NCBI GenBank assembly: GCA_015521535.1
Contig: WAOA01000017.1
Location: forward strand, 1-10,366
DNA from: Candidatus Aenigmatarchaeota archaeon
GTDB lineage: Archaea; Aenigmatarchaeota; Aenigmatarchaeia; Aenigmatarchaeales; SZUA-1535
Direction: 5' to 3'
Length of the DNA: 10,366 bases
In this document: positions 1 through 6,840 of the stretch, piece by piece
Layout of the letters: each line of letters begins with the position of its first letter
How positions within the stretch are numbered: the first letter of the stretch is position 1
Translations under genes and position numbers: made by a program
Notes under the pieces: generated by a model
Databases searched by the model: none
Seen by the model: the letters and a program-made list of their open reading frames with translations, nothing else
Told to the model about the DNA's origin: nothing

Positions 1-150
1 AAAGAGATAATATCACCAGAGATTATTAAAAAGTTATTGTTGGCTGGAAAGAGGGTGTGCGGAGAAAGTTATTACGGTGTAATATTTTTACACACGTGCC
101 TTTTTAGAAAAGACTTGAGTATAAATTCAAATTTTGATATATGGAAATAA
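1..150 (+). CDS. Possible C-terminal end of an unidentified protein (partial)
   Basis: Frame 1 on the + strand is open from the left edge for 49 codons and ends at TAA (148-150); it has no internal ATG, so any start lies outside the window. The other five frames are interrupted in this stretch. The residues (starting KEIISPEIIKKLL and ending NSNFDIWK) match no family I recognise. Caution: 49 open codons in AT-rich DNA is weak evidence. The same stretch can also fold as RNA: ACGGTGTAA (74-82) pairs with TTACAC-A-CGT (88-97) with one bulged A, and a T5 run follows at 101-105. It may therefore be a gene tail, a terminator-like hairpin, or both. Confidence 0.35.
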   Translation, partial: KEIISPEIIKKLLLAGKRVCGESYYGVIFLHTCLFRKDLSINSNFDIWK

Positions 151-202
151 TATAATAATTCATGGTGACATCTTTCATTCACAGTATCTTACTATATTAA
201 AA

Positions 203-230
203 TCGAATAAAACAAAATTAGATTATTCGA
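203..230. promoter_or_regulatory. Perfect 8-bp inverted repeat upstream of the ppsA promoter (candidate operator)
   Basis: TCGAATAA (203-210) and its exact reverse complement TTATTCGA (223-230) are separated by 12 bases, so the half-site centres are 20 bp apart, about two helical turns. The repeat ends 11 bases before the BRE-like stretch of ppsA. In archaea, sites immediately upstream of BRE/TATA are often used by activators, so a dimeric regulator of ppsA is a reasonable inference. The regulator is not identifiable from the sequence. Confidence 0.45.
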
Positions 231-241
231 GAGTTTCCTTC

Positions 242-257
242 CGAAACCTTTATTTAT
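242..257 (+). promoter_or_regulatory. ppsA promoter (BRE + TATA)
   Basis: The A-rich BRE-like bases CGAAACC (242-248) are followed by TTTATTTA (249-256), whose centre is about 27 bases before the ATG at 280. This places the predicted transcription start at or next to the start codon, as in leaderless archaeal mRNAs. No Shine-Dalgarno sequence is present. The same octamer occurs at the tpiA promoter. Confidence 0.65.
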
Positions 258-279
258 TCTTTTTTCAAAATTAAACCTT

Positions 280-2598
280 ATGAAATATGTTATTTTTCCG
301 GAAGATGTTGAAGAAGAAGACCTGCAAAAAATAGGCGGGAAGGGCTTTAATTTGGCTAAGATGCTTAAAGCGGGATTTCCTGTTCCCCCGTGTTTTTTCG
401 TAACCACTGATGCGTATCATAAATTTTTAGAAGATAATGATTTGAAAAGTAAAATAATTGAAAGAATTTCTAAAATAAATTTCTCGGATGTAAATTCTTT
501 AATAGAGGCGTCGAAAGAAATAAAATCATGGATAATTCAGTCCTCCGTACCAGAGGATGTAAAAAAAGAAATAATAGAAGCGTACAGAAAACTCGCACAG
601 AGCGATATTCCAGATGTTGATGTAGGAATAATAAAGGGTTTTAGAGAAGACCTTTTCGTTGCAGTAAGAAGTTCTGCTGTAACCGAAGACATAGGAAAAG
701 CATCTGCTGCCGGACAGCAGGAAACCTTTCTGAATATAAAAGGATCTCTGAATGTAGTGGAAAGCGTTAAAAGATGCTGGGCTTCTATGTTTACTCCGCG
801 CGCTATATATTACAGACATCAGAAAAACCTTCCTCAGGATGCAGGAATAGGCGTAGTAGTACAGAAAATGGTCAATAGCGAAAAGTCTGGCGTCATGTTC
901 ACCTTAAATCCTGCTAAACCTAAGGAAGCGAATGTAATTGTTATAGAAGCCGTTTTCGGTTTAGGAGAAACAATCGTGCAAGGAGAAGTAACTCCTGATA
1001 TGTACATAGTGGATAAAGAATCTGGAAAAATACTTGAAAAAAACATAGGCAAGAAATTATGGGAAAGAGTAAGAGATTCTTCTGGAAAAACGATTAAAAG
1101 AGAAGTTCCTGAAAATAAAGTAGAGGCACAAGTTCTTACGGATAATGAAATAGTAGCAATCGCTGCTTATGGAAAGAAAATAGAAGAATATTACCGCAGA
1201 CCCCAAGATATTGAATTTGCTGTGGAAAGAGGAAAAATTTATATTGTGCAATCCCGACCTGTTACTTTTCTTGCGGAAGATGTTAAGCAAATTACCGAAA
1301 CTAAAGAAGAAAAAGGCAAAGTGTTATTACGCGGCATCGGAGTATCGCCCGGCATCGTTACGGGTAAAGTAAAAATTATCCATAATCTCTCTGAACTGAA
1401 AAAAATAGAAAAGGGTGATATTCTCGTTACAGAGATGACATCTCCCGACTATGTTCCTGCGATGGAAAAAAGCGCAGCGATTATTACCGACAGAGGCGGA
1501 CTAACATGCCACGCCGCAATCGTAAGTAGAGAACTTGGAATACCGTGTATAGTGGGAACCGAAAATGCAACCAAAGTACTTAAAGATGATATGATAGTCA
1601 CGGTCGATGCTAACCACGGAGTTGTTTATGAAGGTGAAATAGAGATTAAAAAGAAGGAAGAGGAAAGAAGAGTAGAAAGTGTGTCTCTCGGAGAAATAAT
1701 AACTGCTACACATGTAAAAGTTAATTTAGCGTTTCCTGAAACAGCAACACAGGAAATAGCAGAAAAAGCAGACGGCGTTGGGCTTTTGAGAATAGAGCAT
1801 ATGCTAACCAAAAGCGGTATGCATCCCATAGAATATATAAGAAGGGGTTTAAAAAATGAGTTGATCCGAATACTTGAAGAAGGTATAGGAAAGGTTGCAG
1901 AGGCGTTTTATCCAAAGCCTGTATGGGTTCGCAGTTTGGATGCGAGAACAGATGAATTTCGTCATATGCAGGGCGGTGACAAAGAGCCGGAAGAAGATAA
2001 TCCTATGCTTGGATGGCACGGAATAAGAAGAAGTGTGGTAGAAACTGATATACTTAAATGCGAATTTGAAGCGATAAAGCGTTTACATGAGAGAGGATTG
2101 AATAATATCGGAATAATGATTCCTTTCGTTATTTCTGTGGACGAACTTAAAAAAGCGAAAGAAGTCGCGCGCGAAGTAGGGCTGCCGAAAGATATTAAAT
2201 TTGGAATAATGGTTGAAACACCGGCATGCGCTTTAACCATAGAAGAATTTTGCGAAGAAGGTATTGATTTCATATCCTTCGGCACGAATGACTTAACCCA
2301 ACTCACGTTGGGTGTAGACAGAAATAACGAAAACCTCATAGAACTATTCAATCCGTTTCACGAAGCGGTGTTAAAGCAGATGAAATACGTAATAGATGTG
2401 TGTAAAGACTACGGAGTAGAAACGAGTATATGCGGTGAAGCCGGTTCCAATCCTAAAATGGCAGAAATTTTGGTTGAATATGGAATAGATTCTATTTCTG
2501 CCAACATAGATGCTCTTGACAAGATAAGAAGAACGGTAGCGAGAAAAGAAAAGGAAATACTATTGAGAGTTGCTAAAAAGATTGAAGAAAAAGAATGA
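280..2598 (+). CDS. ppsA: Phosphoenolpyruvate synthase (pyruvate, water dikinase)
   Basis: Catalyses pyruvate + ATP + H2O to PEP + AMP + Pi, the entry step of gluconeogenesis; cytosolic. The 772 residues match the full family length. Domains in order: N-terminal ATP-grasp domain (about 1-330) with GGKG (19-22), VRSSAVTED (129-137), the GQQETFLN stretch (145-152) and the closing QSRPVT (324-329); the swivelling phosphohistidine domain (about 345-455) with GGLTCHAAIVSREL (406-419), H411 being the phosphorylated residue; and the C-terminal PEP/pyruvate-binding barrel (about 475-760) with GFGTND-like SFGTNDLTQ (666-674) and catalytic C718 in SICGEAG. The active site has GEAGS where many PEP synthases have GQAPS, a minor variation. 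The start is supported by a TATA box 27 bases upstream. No intein or frameshift is seen. The stop lies 2 bases from the stop of the convergent reverse gyrase gene. PPDK is the main alternative, but the overall sequence fits PEP synthase better. Confidence 0.95.
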   Translation: MKYVIFPEDVEEEDLQKIGGKGFNLAKMLKAGFPVPPCFFVTTDAYHKFLEDNDLKSKIIERISKINFSDVNSLIEASKEIKSWIIQSSVPEDVKKEIIEAYRKLAQSDIPDVDVGIIKGFREDLFVAVRSSAVTEDIGKASAAGQQETFLNIKGSLNVVESVKRCWASMFTPRAIYYRHQKNLPQDAGIGVVVQKMVNSEKSGVMFTLNPAKPKEANVIVIEAVFGLGETIVQGEVTPDMYIVDKESGKILEKNIGKKLWERVRDSSGKTIKREVPENKVEAQVLTDNEIVAIAAYGKKIEEYYRRPQDIEFAVERGKIYIVQSRPVTFLAEDVKQITETKEEKGKVLLRGIGVSPGIVTGKVKIIHNLSELKKIEKGDILVTEMTSPDYVPAMEKSAAIITDRGGLTCHAAIVSRELGIPCIVGTENATKVLKDDMIVTVDANHGVVYEGEIEIKKKEEERRVESVSLGEIITATHVKVNLAFPETATQEIAEKADGVGLLRIEHMLTKSGMHPIEYIRRGLKNELIRILEEGIGKVAEAFYPKPVWVRSLDARTDEFRHMQGGDKEPEEDNPMLGWHGIRRSVVETDILKCEFEAIKRLHERGLNNIGIMIPFVISVDELKKAKEVAREVGLPKDIKFGIMVETPACALTIEEFCEEGIDFISFGTNDLTQLTLGVDRNNENLIELFNPFHEAVLKQMKYVIDVCKDYGVETSICGEAGSNPKMAEILVEYGIDSISANIDALDKIRRTVARKEKEILLRVAKKIEEKE

Positions 2599-2600
2599 AC

Positions 2601-5600
2601 TCACTTTCCGTATTTTGAGATGAAATTAATTATTTCTTCGTAAAATTCTTTAAGCGCTTCATAATATCCTTTTTTTCCATTTGCGATATCATCCATAATT
2701 TTTTCTACTATTCTTGTACGTTCTTCCGAAACCAGTGGAGCAAAATTTTCTTTTAAAAACCTTTCAATAATAATACCTTTTTTTGTTGGGAAGAGTTTAA
2801 GATTTTTTTCAAAAATATAGTTTCTCAAAAATAATTTATTAAGAATTGTAGCGTAGGTAGAAGGCCTACCTATTTTTTTCTCCTTCATTAAAGATATAAC
2901 ATCTGCCTGCGTGTAAAGTTCAACTTTACTGCGTAGAGAATAAGATATAATTCCGTAAAACTCTCCTTCTGGTAAAGGTCTTTCTATTTTTATGAAAAAC
3001 GGATACAGGCGATATGCTACTCCTTTAGCGCTAATATTACGCTTGACCATTATTTTATTCTCGTTAATCTGGATTTCATAAACTATTTCTTTTATTTTTA
3101 TGCTTTTTGCCTGACTAGCCATAAATCTTCTGAAAATAAGGTCGTAAACTTTCAAATGCTCTTGTGTTATAGGTTTCGAGACTGTAATTATTTTCTGATA
3201 TATCAAACCTCTTATCGTCTTTGAATCAAAAGGTCTTGTAGGGCGAATACATTCGTGCGCACCTTTATTCCCGAGTTCCCATTTTCTTCCGACAAAATCT
3301 TCCTTGAGATAAGATTTACCTATTTGTAATCCTTTCTCAGAAACTCTAACGCTGTCGGTTCTATGATATGTTATTAAACCGTTTTCGAAAAGATCTTGAA
3401 GAATTTTCATGGCTTTTTGCGACGGTATTTTCAGAATACGATTTATGTCTTTCAGTGCGGTATCAGTAGAATAAGGCGGTTGCGGAGTTCTTTCCACTTC
3501 TTTACTTTCTATTCTACTTATTTTAACTTTTAATTTTGTAAACGGTTTTTTAACATCCAACTTAATCTCATTCTCGTTACCTAGGTGAATGAAAATATTG
3601 CCTATTTTAAGGGAATAAAATTTTATTTTTTCTTTATGCTCCTTGTATCTTTCGATTATCCATCCCAAAACAGGTGTTTGCGCCCTTCCGGCAGAGAGAT
3701 TTTTTTCTTTGAATTTTTCTTGTAAGAGATGAGATAGCTCAAAACCTATCCACCTATCTTCTATTCTTCTAACTATTTGTGCTTTTACCATTTTTTCATC
3801 TATATCCCTTAAATTTGAAAGCGCGTGAAGCACAGCGTTTTTAGTAATTTCATGAAATTCTGCTCTCTTCACTTTTGCTACAGATTTTGTAAAATTAGCA
3901 ATATCCCACGCTATTTTTTCTCCTTCTGTATCAGGATCTGTTGCTATAATAACGTTTTCGGTTAAAGCGGCCATTTCTATTATGTTATATATTCTTTCAT
4001 CACTCGAATATTCAGGTGCATTTCCGCATCTAGGGCATGCTTCGCTGTCGACCCATTGAATATTATCACTTTTGCATTTTTTTATTGATCCGTAAATTGG
4101 TATGAATTCTTTTTCTTCTATCACGACACCATGAAAATTGTCTTTTTCAACCAAATCTACAACATGGCCTAAAGAAGCGGTTATAACAAGAATATAATTC
4201 CCGGTAGCGACTTCATAGAATATTTGACCATTTTTTAATATTACCGCTGGCTTACCGAAAAACCTTGCTATTTGCCTTGCTTTTGTTGGACTTTCAACCA
4301 CAAAAAGCGCTGGTTTTATTATATCTTCTCCTGAAATTGCTTTTTGATACTTCTCCCTACTTTCCTTTATTTCTTTTTTTATTTTATCAAACGGTATTTC
4401 TTCAAGAGTATTGCATATTCTTATATTAATATCATAAAAAGATGCTCTTACCAAGAATGTCTTTAAAATCGCATTCTCATCAAGTACTATGGAAAATCCT
4501 TTTGTGATACCGCCGGCATATAATCTACAAGTCCTTCCGCTTGCCTGAATATAAGATGCTATATCTGGAATTAATATGTAATCATCGCCCACGAAAACAT
4601 CTTCACCCGCTTTTTCAAATTCCTTGTTTTTGAATATTTCTTTTAATATTTCACGTGCTTTTTCTGTATGTATTTTACTTTTCAGTATGTAAGGGATTAA
4701 TTTTTCTAGTCTTTCATCTTTCCTGAATACAGCGGAAAGTGCCAAAATCATTTTGGTTGATGCTTCCTCTAATTCTTTAAGAGTGATTTTAAACACGGGC
4801 GTAGAGAAGAATATAGCGTACCTTATGTGATAAGGATAATCTATACCCCTTACTAACAAGCCGTAATGAGAAGATACTCCTATTAAAAGGTACAATTCCC
4901 CTTTAAGGAAAGATTCGATTTTTTTCTCGATTTCTTTTTTGGAAGTACTTGAAACTATTGCACTACAAAAAATGCCTCTTTCATTCAGTTCTTTTTCTAA
5001 TTCTTTCGCTTCCTTTTCGGTATTTGTAAAAAGCAGTCCGCCGCTTCCCATTTTCTTTACAATGTGCTTTACCGCTTCTATTTTTTCTGAAGAGGAAATC
5101 GGCAGTGCATATTCTTCAATATTTCTTATAGTGTGTCTCGATGATCCGACAGAGAAATTCAGAAGTTTTACAAATAAATTAGCTTTCTTACCTACCTTTG
5201 CGGTGGCAGTTGAAACCATTAGTTGGCCGTGCTTTTTATTTTTCTTGACTTCCAATTTTTTTATTTCATCTTCCTCAAAACCGAGCAGTCTTAAAACTCT
5301 TTCAACGTTCTTAGACGCTTTCAGAATAGCGTCCACATCATCTACAAATATGAAATCGAAAGTAATATGACTTATTTTTTCAAAGTGCTTCGATAAAAAC
5401 GCAGAAGTTGTAAGGAGAATGTCAAAGTTATTCTCGCTTAGACGGGAAAAAAACTCTTCTTTTTCGTTTTTCCTCATTCCTTGTAAATAGACGAGTATTC
5501 TAATATTTCTCGAAATTTGAATTATTTTTTCATATACTTGCTTTAAAATAAGTGTGGTAGGTACAATGATATATACTTTTTTCTTATATTTTTCCGCTAA

Positions 5601-5888
5601 AAAACAGGAAAATGTACTACCGAATAATGTTTTCCCTATTCCTGTTGGCGCGACACCTGCGAAACTAAAACCTTTGAGTAATTTTTTACACCAGAAAGAT
5701 TGAATCGAATTTATTTTGTAACCTGTTCTTTCTTCAAAATATTTTTGGAATTGCTCATAACCACTTGGAAGAAAAGTGTTCGAAATTCGAATATTTCTCG
5801 TCTTACATATATCATTTTCTATTTCTTCTGATGTTAAATATCCTTTACATACCGGGCACAGATTTTTATAAAATATATTTATGGTCAT
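2601..5888 (-). CDS. rgy: Reverse gyrase
   Basis: ATP-dependent topoisomerase that introduces positive supercoils; the hallmark enzyme of hyperthermophiles. It is a single 1095-residue chain with the two halves fused and no intein. The helicase-like half has an N-terminal zinc-finger remnant (C11, C14, C28), Walker A APTGIGKT (80-87), a DEAD-type motif FVDDVDAIL (181-189), STATA (226-230), the RGIDYP stretch (347-352) and motif VI QASGRTCRLYAGG (448-460). Residues about 366-438, before motif VI, occupy the usual latch position. The topoisomerase IA half has the Toprim start VVESPTKA (530-537), SLGHVVDLV (572-580), the metal-binding DPDTEGE (651-657), LSAGRAQTPVLGW (731-743), the catalytic tyrosine Y841 in GLITYHRTDS and GRPSTYA (1007-1013). 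Both zinc-finger regions show only three of the four expected ligands. The ATG is preceded by GGAG at an 8-base spacing. Confidence 0.97.
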   Translation of the reverse strand: MTINIFYKNLCPVCKGYLTSEEIENDICKTRNIRISNTFLPSGYEQFQKYFEERTGYKINSIQSFWCKKLLKGFSFAGVAPTGIGKTLFGSTFSCFLAEKYKKKVYIIVPTTLILKQVYEKIIQISRNIRILVYLQGMRKNEKEEFFSRLSENNFDILLTTSAFLSKHFEKISHITFDFIFVDDVDAILKASKNVERVLRLLGFEEDEIKKLEVKKNKKHGQLMVSTATAKVGKKANLFVKLLNFSVGSSRHTIRNIEEYALPISSSEKIEAVKHIVKKMGSGGLLFTNTEKEAKELEKELNERGIFCSAIVSSTSKKEIEKKIESFLKGELYLLIGVSSHYGLLVRGIDYPYHIRYAIFFSTPVFKITLKELEEASTKMILALSAVFRKDERLEKLIPYILKSKIHTEKAREILKEIFKNKEFEKAGEDVFVGDDYILIPDIASYIQASGRTCRLYAGGITKGFSIVLDENAILKTFLVRASFYDINIRICNTLEEIPFDKIKKEIKESREKYQKAISGEDIIKPALFVVESPTKARQIARFFGKPAVILKNGQIFYEVATGNYILVITASLGHVVDLVEKDNFHGVVIEEKEFIPIYGSIKKCKSDNIQWVDSEACPRCGNAPEYSSDERIYNIIEMAALTENVIIATDPDTEGEKIAWDIANFTKSVAKVKRAEFHEITKNAVLHALSNLRDIDEKMVKAQIVRRIEDRWIGFELSHLLQEKFKEKNLSAGRAQTPVLGWIIERYKEHKEKIKFYSLKIGNIFIHLGNENEIKLDVKKPFTKLKVKISRIESKEVERTPQPPYSTDTALKDINRILKIPSQKAMKILQDLFENGLITYHRTDSVRVSEKGLQIGKSYLKEDFVGRKWELGNKGAHECIRPTRPFDSKTIRGLIYQKIITVSKPITQEHLKVYDLIFRRFMASQAKSIKIKEIVYEIQINENKIMVKRNISAKGVAYRLYPFFIKIERPLPEGEFYGIISYSLRSKVELYTQADVISLMKEKKIGRPSTYATILNKLFLRNYIFEKNLKLFPTKKGIIIERFLKENFAPLVSEERTRIVEKIMDDIANGKKGYYEALKEFYEEIINFISKYGK

Positions 5889-5896
5889 AATTAAAA

Positions 5897-5900
5897 CTCC
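5897..5900 (-). promoter_or_regulatory. Shine-Dalgarno sequence of rgy
   Basis: On the - strand GGAG precedes the ATG by 8 bases (TTTTAATT), a workable ribosome-binding spacing, and it supports the chosen start. It is the only clear SD before a promoter-proximal gene here. The nearest TATA-like box would give an almost leaderless transcript lacking this site, so either a more upstream start is used or the GGAG is fortuitous. Confidence 0.5.
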
Positions 5901-5926
5901 GATTAATATTACTTAAAAAATTAATC
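5901..5926 (-). promoter_or_regulatory. rgy promoter region with a TATA-like box inside an inverted repeat
   Basis: Read on the - strand, TTTTTTAA (plus coordinates 5913-5920) is centred about 28 bases before the rgy ATG and is the best TATA candidate. It lies within an inverted repeat, GATTAAT (5901-5907) and ATTAATC (5920-5926), spaced 12 bases apart. A protein bound to that repeat would cover the TATA box, consistent with repression. The region is extremely AT-rich, so the repeat could be chance. Confidence 0.4.
5913..5922 (+). promoter_or_regulatory. Possible promoter of the putative RNA
   Basis: TTAAAAAATT (5913-5922) could act as a + strand TATA box, giving a start near 5944, before helix P1. 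A second box, TTTAAAAA (5969-5976), would give a start near 6000 and would exclude the P1 5' arm. The sequence alone does not decide between them. The first also overlaps the rgy TATA candidate on the opposite strand, so the two transcripts could compete for it. Confidence 0.25.
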
Positions 5927-5976
5927 AGATTTTCGACTACATTATTATGATGACCGAGAAATAATTTGTTTAAAAA

Positions 5977-6178
5977 AATTAATGCGAAAACCGCTTTTCA
6001 GTGCGCTATTGCGATTTACAGGACTTTGGTTTTGCCGTACATTCTCCGCGGCAATTCATTGCTATCCAGATAGTGTCATTTCGTCCAGCTCACCTGGATG
6101 CCAGTGAATTGCTGCGGGCATATAGGAAAAGCAAAACCGACAAGTCAAATGTGGCGGATAAGCGATCTCGCGTTAATT
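5977..6178 (+). ncRNA. Predicted structured non-coding RNA of unknown family
   Basis: No convincing gene occupies 5889-6225, but this segment is about 49% GC between AT-rich flanks (about 19% GC upstream), a known sign of ncRNA in AT-rich hyperthermophiles. It folds as one nested rod. P1: 5977-5987 with 6168-6178 (11 bp). P2: CGCTT 5992-5996 with AAGCG 6160-6164. P3: GACTT 6022-6026 with AAGTC 6142-6146, then GGTTTTGC 6028-6035 with GCAAAACC 6131-6138. P4: 6045-6061 with 6102-6118 (17 bp). P5: TATCCAG 6063-6069 with CTGGATG 6094-6100. All deviations from Watson-Crick pairing in P1 and P4 are G-U pairs on the + strand and would be A-C mismatches on the other, which supports this strand. An alternative tip fold pairs TCCAG (6084-6088) with CTGGA (6094-6098). 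T7 follows at 6180-6186. I see no SRP, RNase P or 5S signature. Exact ends are uncertain. Confidence 0.6.
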
Positions 6179-6179
6179 C

Positions 6180-6220
6180 TTTTTTTAAGAAATTGTTTTC
6201 TGTTATACAATCTGTTTTTT
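6180..6220 (+). terminator. T-run terminator(s) after the putative RNA
   Basis: T7 (6180-6186) directly follows the 3' arm of helix P1, and a second run, T6 (6215-6220), lies just before the end of the convergent pilin-like gene. Archaeal transcription commonly ends at such runs in the non-template strand. Both runs are oriented for + strand transcription, agreeing with an RNA on that strand. The opposite-strand equivalent for the pilin-like gene would be the A7 at 5972-5978. Confidence 0.45.
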
Positions 6221-6225
6221 GACTC

Positions 6226-6801
6226 TTAATAAATCTTAACTCTTAAAATTGCTCGATCTTCTTCAACGACCTTTCTTGTAAGTTCGATTGTTTTTCCTTT
6301 AATACCTTTGGAAGATTCGAAACCAACATTTACAGCACCTTTATTCACCAACTCAAAAGACTTCGCTCCAGAAGGAAGTTCAACAACAACTGTTCCATCA
6401 ACAATAACAGTATCGTTTTTCGGATAAAACCATTTTAATTCATAAACCCACAGACCATTACTTTTCTTGCATTTTTGCCATACCTTACTTGAAAAATCTA
6501 TTAAAGCAAACTCGTGCTCGTCGCAGATTCTTCCCTTAGAAGCAAGTTTATAATAAATCCCATCTTCCTTAACATATAAATCGCCGCGAGAAACCGAAAA
6601 TACACATCTATTAGAACTTCCAGTTCTTATAGTTTCCAGTATTTTCTCAGAACATTTCATGAACTCATTTTTTATTGTTACGATTTCACTTTTATCCAAA
6701 CTTATCTGCATCTGTTCATAAACCCAAGGAATAGAAACCGCTAATAAAGAAACGAAAAGTCCTGTAAGTATAACATAACCTATAGGTGTAACAGATTTCA
6801 T
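6226..6801 (-). CDS. Small membrane-anchored, pilin-like secreted protein of unknown function
   Basis: This 191-residue protein has one hydrophobic segment near its N-terminus (about 8-28), preceded by only MKSVTP, and the rest is hydrophilic and predicted outside the cell. The start, one Lys then SVTPIGYVILTG, resembles archaeal type IV pilin-like proteins (typically Lys-Ala/Ser-x-[S/T]-Pro-[I/V], then a hydrophobic helix), so processing by a prepilin peptidase is plausible but inferred. Residues 30-60 look helical and continue the N-terminal helix; residues 65-190 look beta-rich. Four cysteines (C50, C66, C93, C111) lie in the external part and could form two disulfides. I cannot assign a specific family. 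The start fits a TATA box 27 bases upstream. The gene is divergent from tpiA; no pilus ATPase or platform gene is nearby. Confidence 0.8.
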   Translation of the reverse strand: MKSVTPIGYVILTGLFVSLLAVSIPWVYEQMQISLDKSEIVTIKNEFMKCSEKILETIRTGSSNRCVFSVSRGDLYVKEDGIYYKLASKGRICDEHEFALIDFSSKVWQKCKKSNGLWVYELKWFYPKNDTVIVDGTVVVELPSGAKSFELVNKGAVNVGFESSKGIKGKTIELTRKVVEEDRAILRVKIY

Positions 6802-6814
6802 AAATTTTTATTTA
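6799..6814 (+). promoter_or_regulatory. tpiA promoter (leaderless)
   Basis: TTTATTTA (6807-6814) is centred about 26-27 bases before the tpiA ATG at 6837, and CATAAATT (6799-6806) is the BRE position. The BRE overlaps the start codon of the divergent pilin-like gene. The octamer is identical to that of ppsA. No SD precedes tpiA. Confidence 0.6.
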
Positions 6815-6824
6815 ACTTTTACAC

Positions 6825-6840
6825 TATAAAAATTTTATGA
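6825..6840 (-). promoter_or_regulatory. Promoter of the pilin-like gene (leaderless)
   Basis: On the - strand TTTTTATA (plus 6825-6832) is centred about 27 bases before the ATG of the pilin-like gene. Its BRE-like A-rich bases (6833-6840) overlap the start codon of tpiA. No SD is seen, so the mRNA is probably leaderless. Confidence 0.6.

Noticed and set aside
1962..2351. A 129-codon open frame on the - strand
   Set aside because: It is antisense to the PEP-binding barrel of PEP synthase, which is clearly the coding frame.
4939..5370. A 143-codon open frame on the + strand
   Set aside because: It lies wholly antisense to the helicase half of reverse gyrase, whose reading frame is conserved throughout; the Ser/Phe-rich product is typical of a shadow frame.
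5977..6178. SRP RNA or RNase P RNA
   Set aside because: The GGAAG/GNRA helix-8 signature of SRP and the GAGGAAAGTC and ACAGAA blocks of RNase P are missing on both strands.
5971..6188. MITE-like mobile element with terminal inverted repeats
   Set aside because: The terminal arms (A7...TTAATGCGA and its counterpart) could be read as transposon ends, but I find no clear target-site duplication, and nested pairing continues through the whole interior with G-U pairs, which suits an RNA better.
6001..6222. A 73-codon open frame starting with GTG in the rgy/pilin-like gap
   Set aside because: It coincides with the self-complementary, GC-rich RNA-like segment, has no SD or well-placed TATA for that start, and its translation has no domain-like character.
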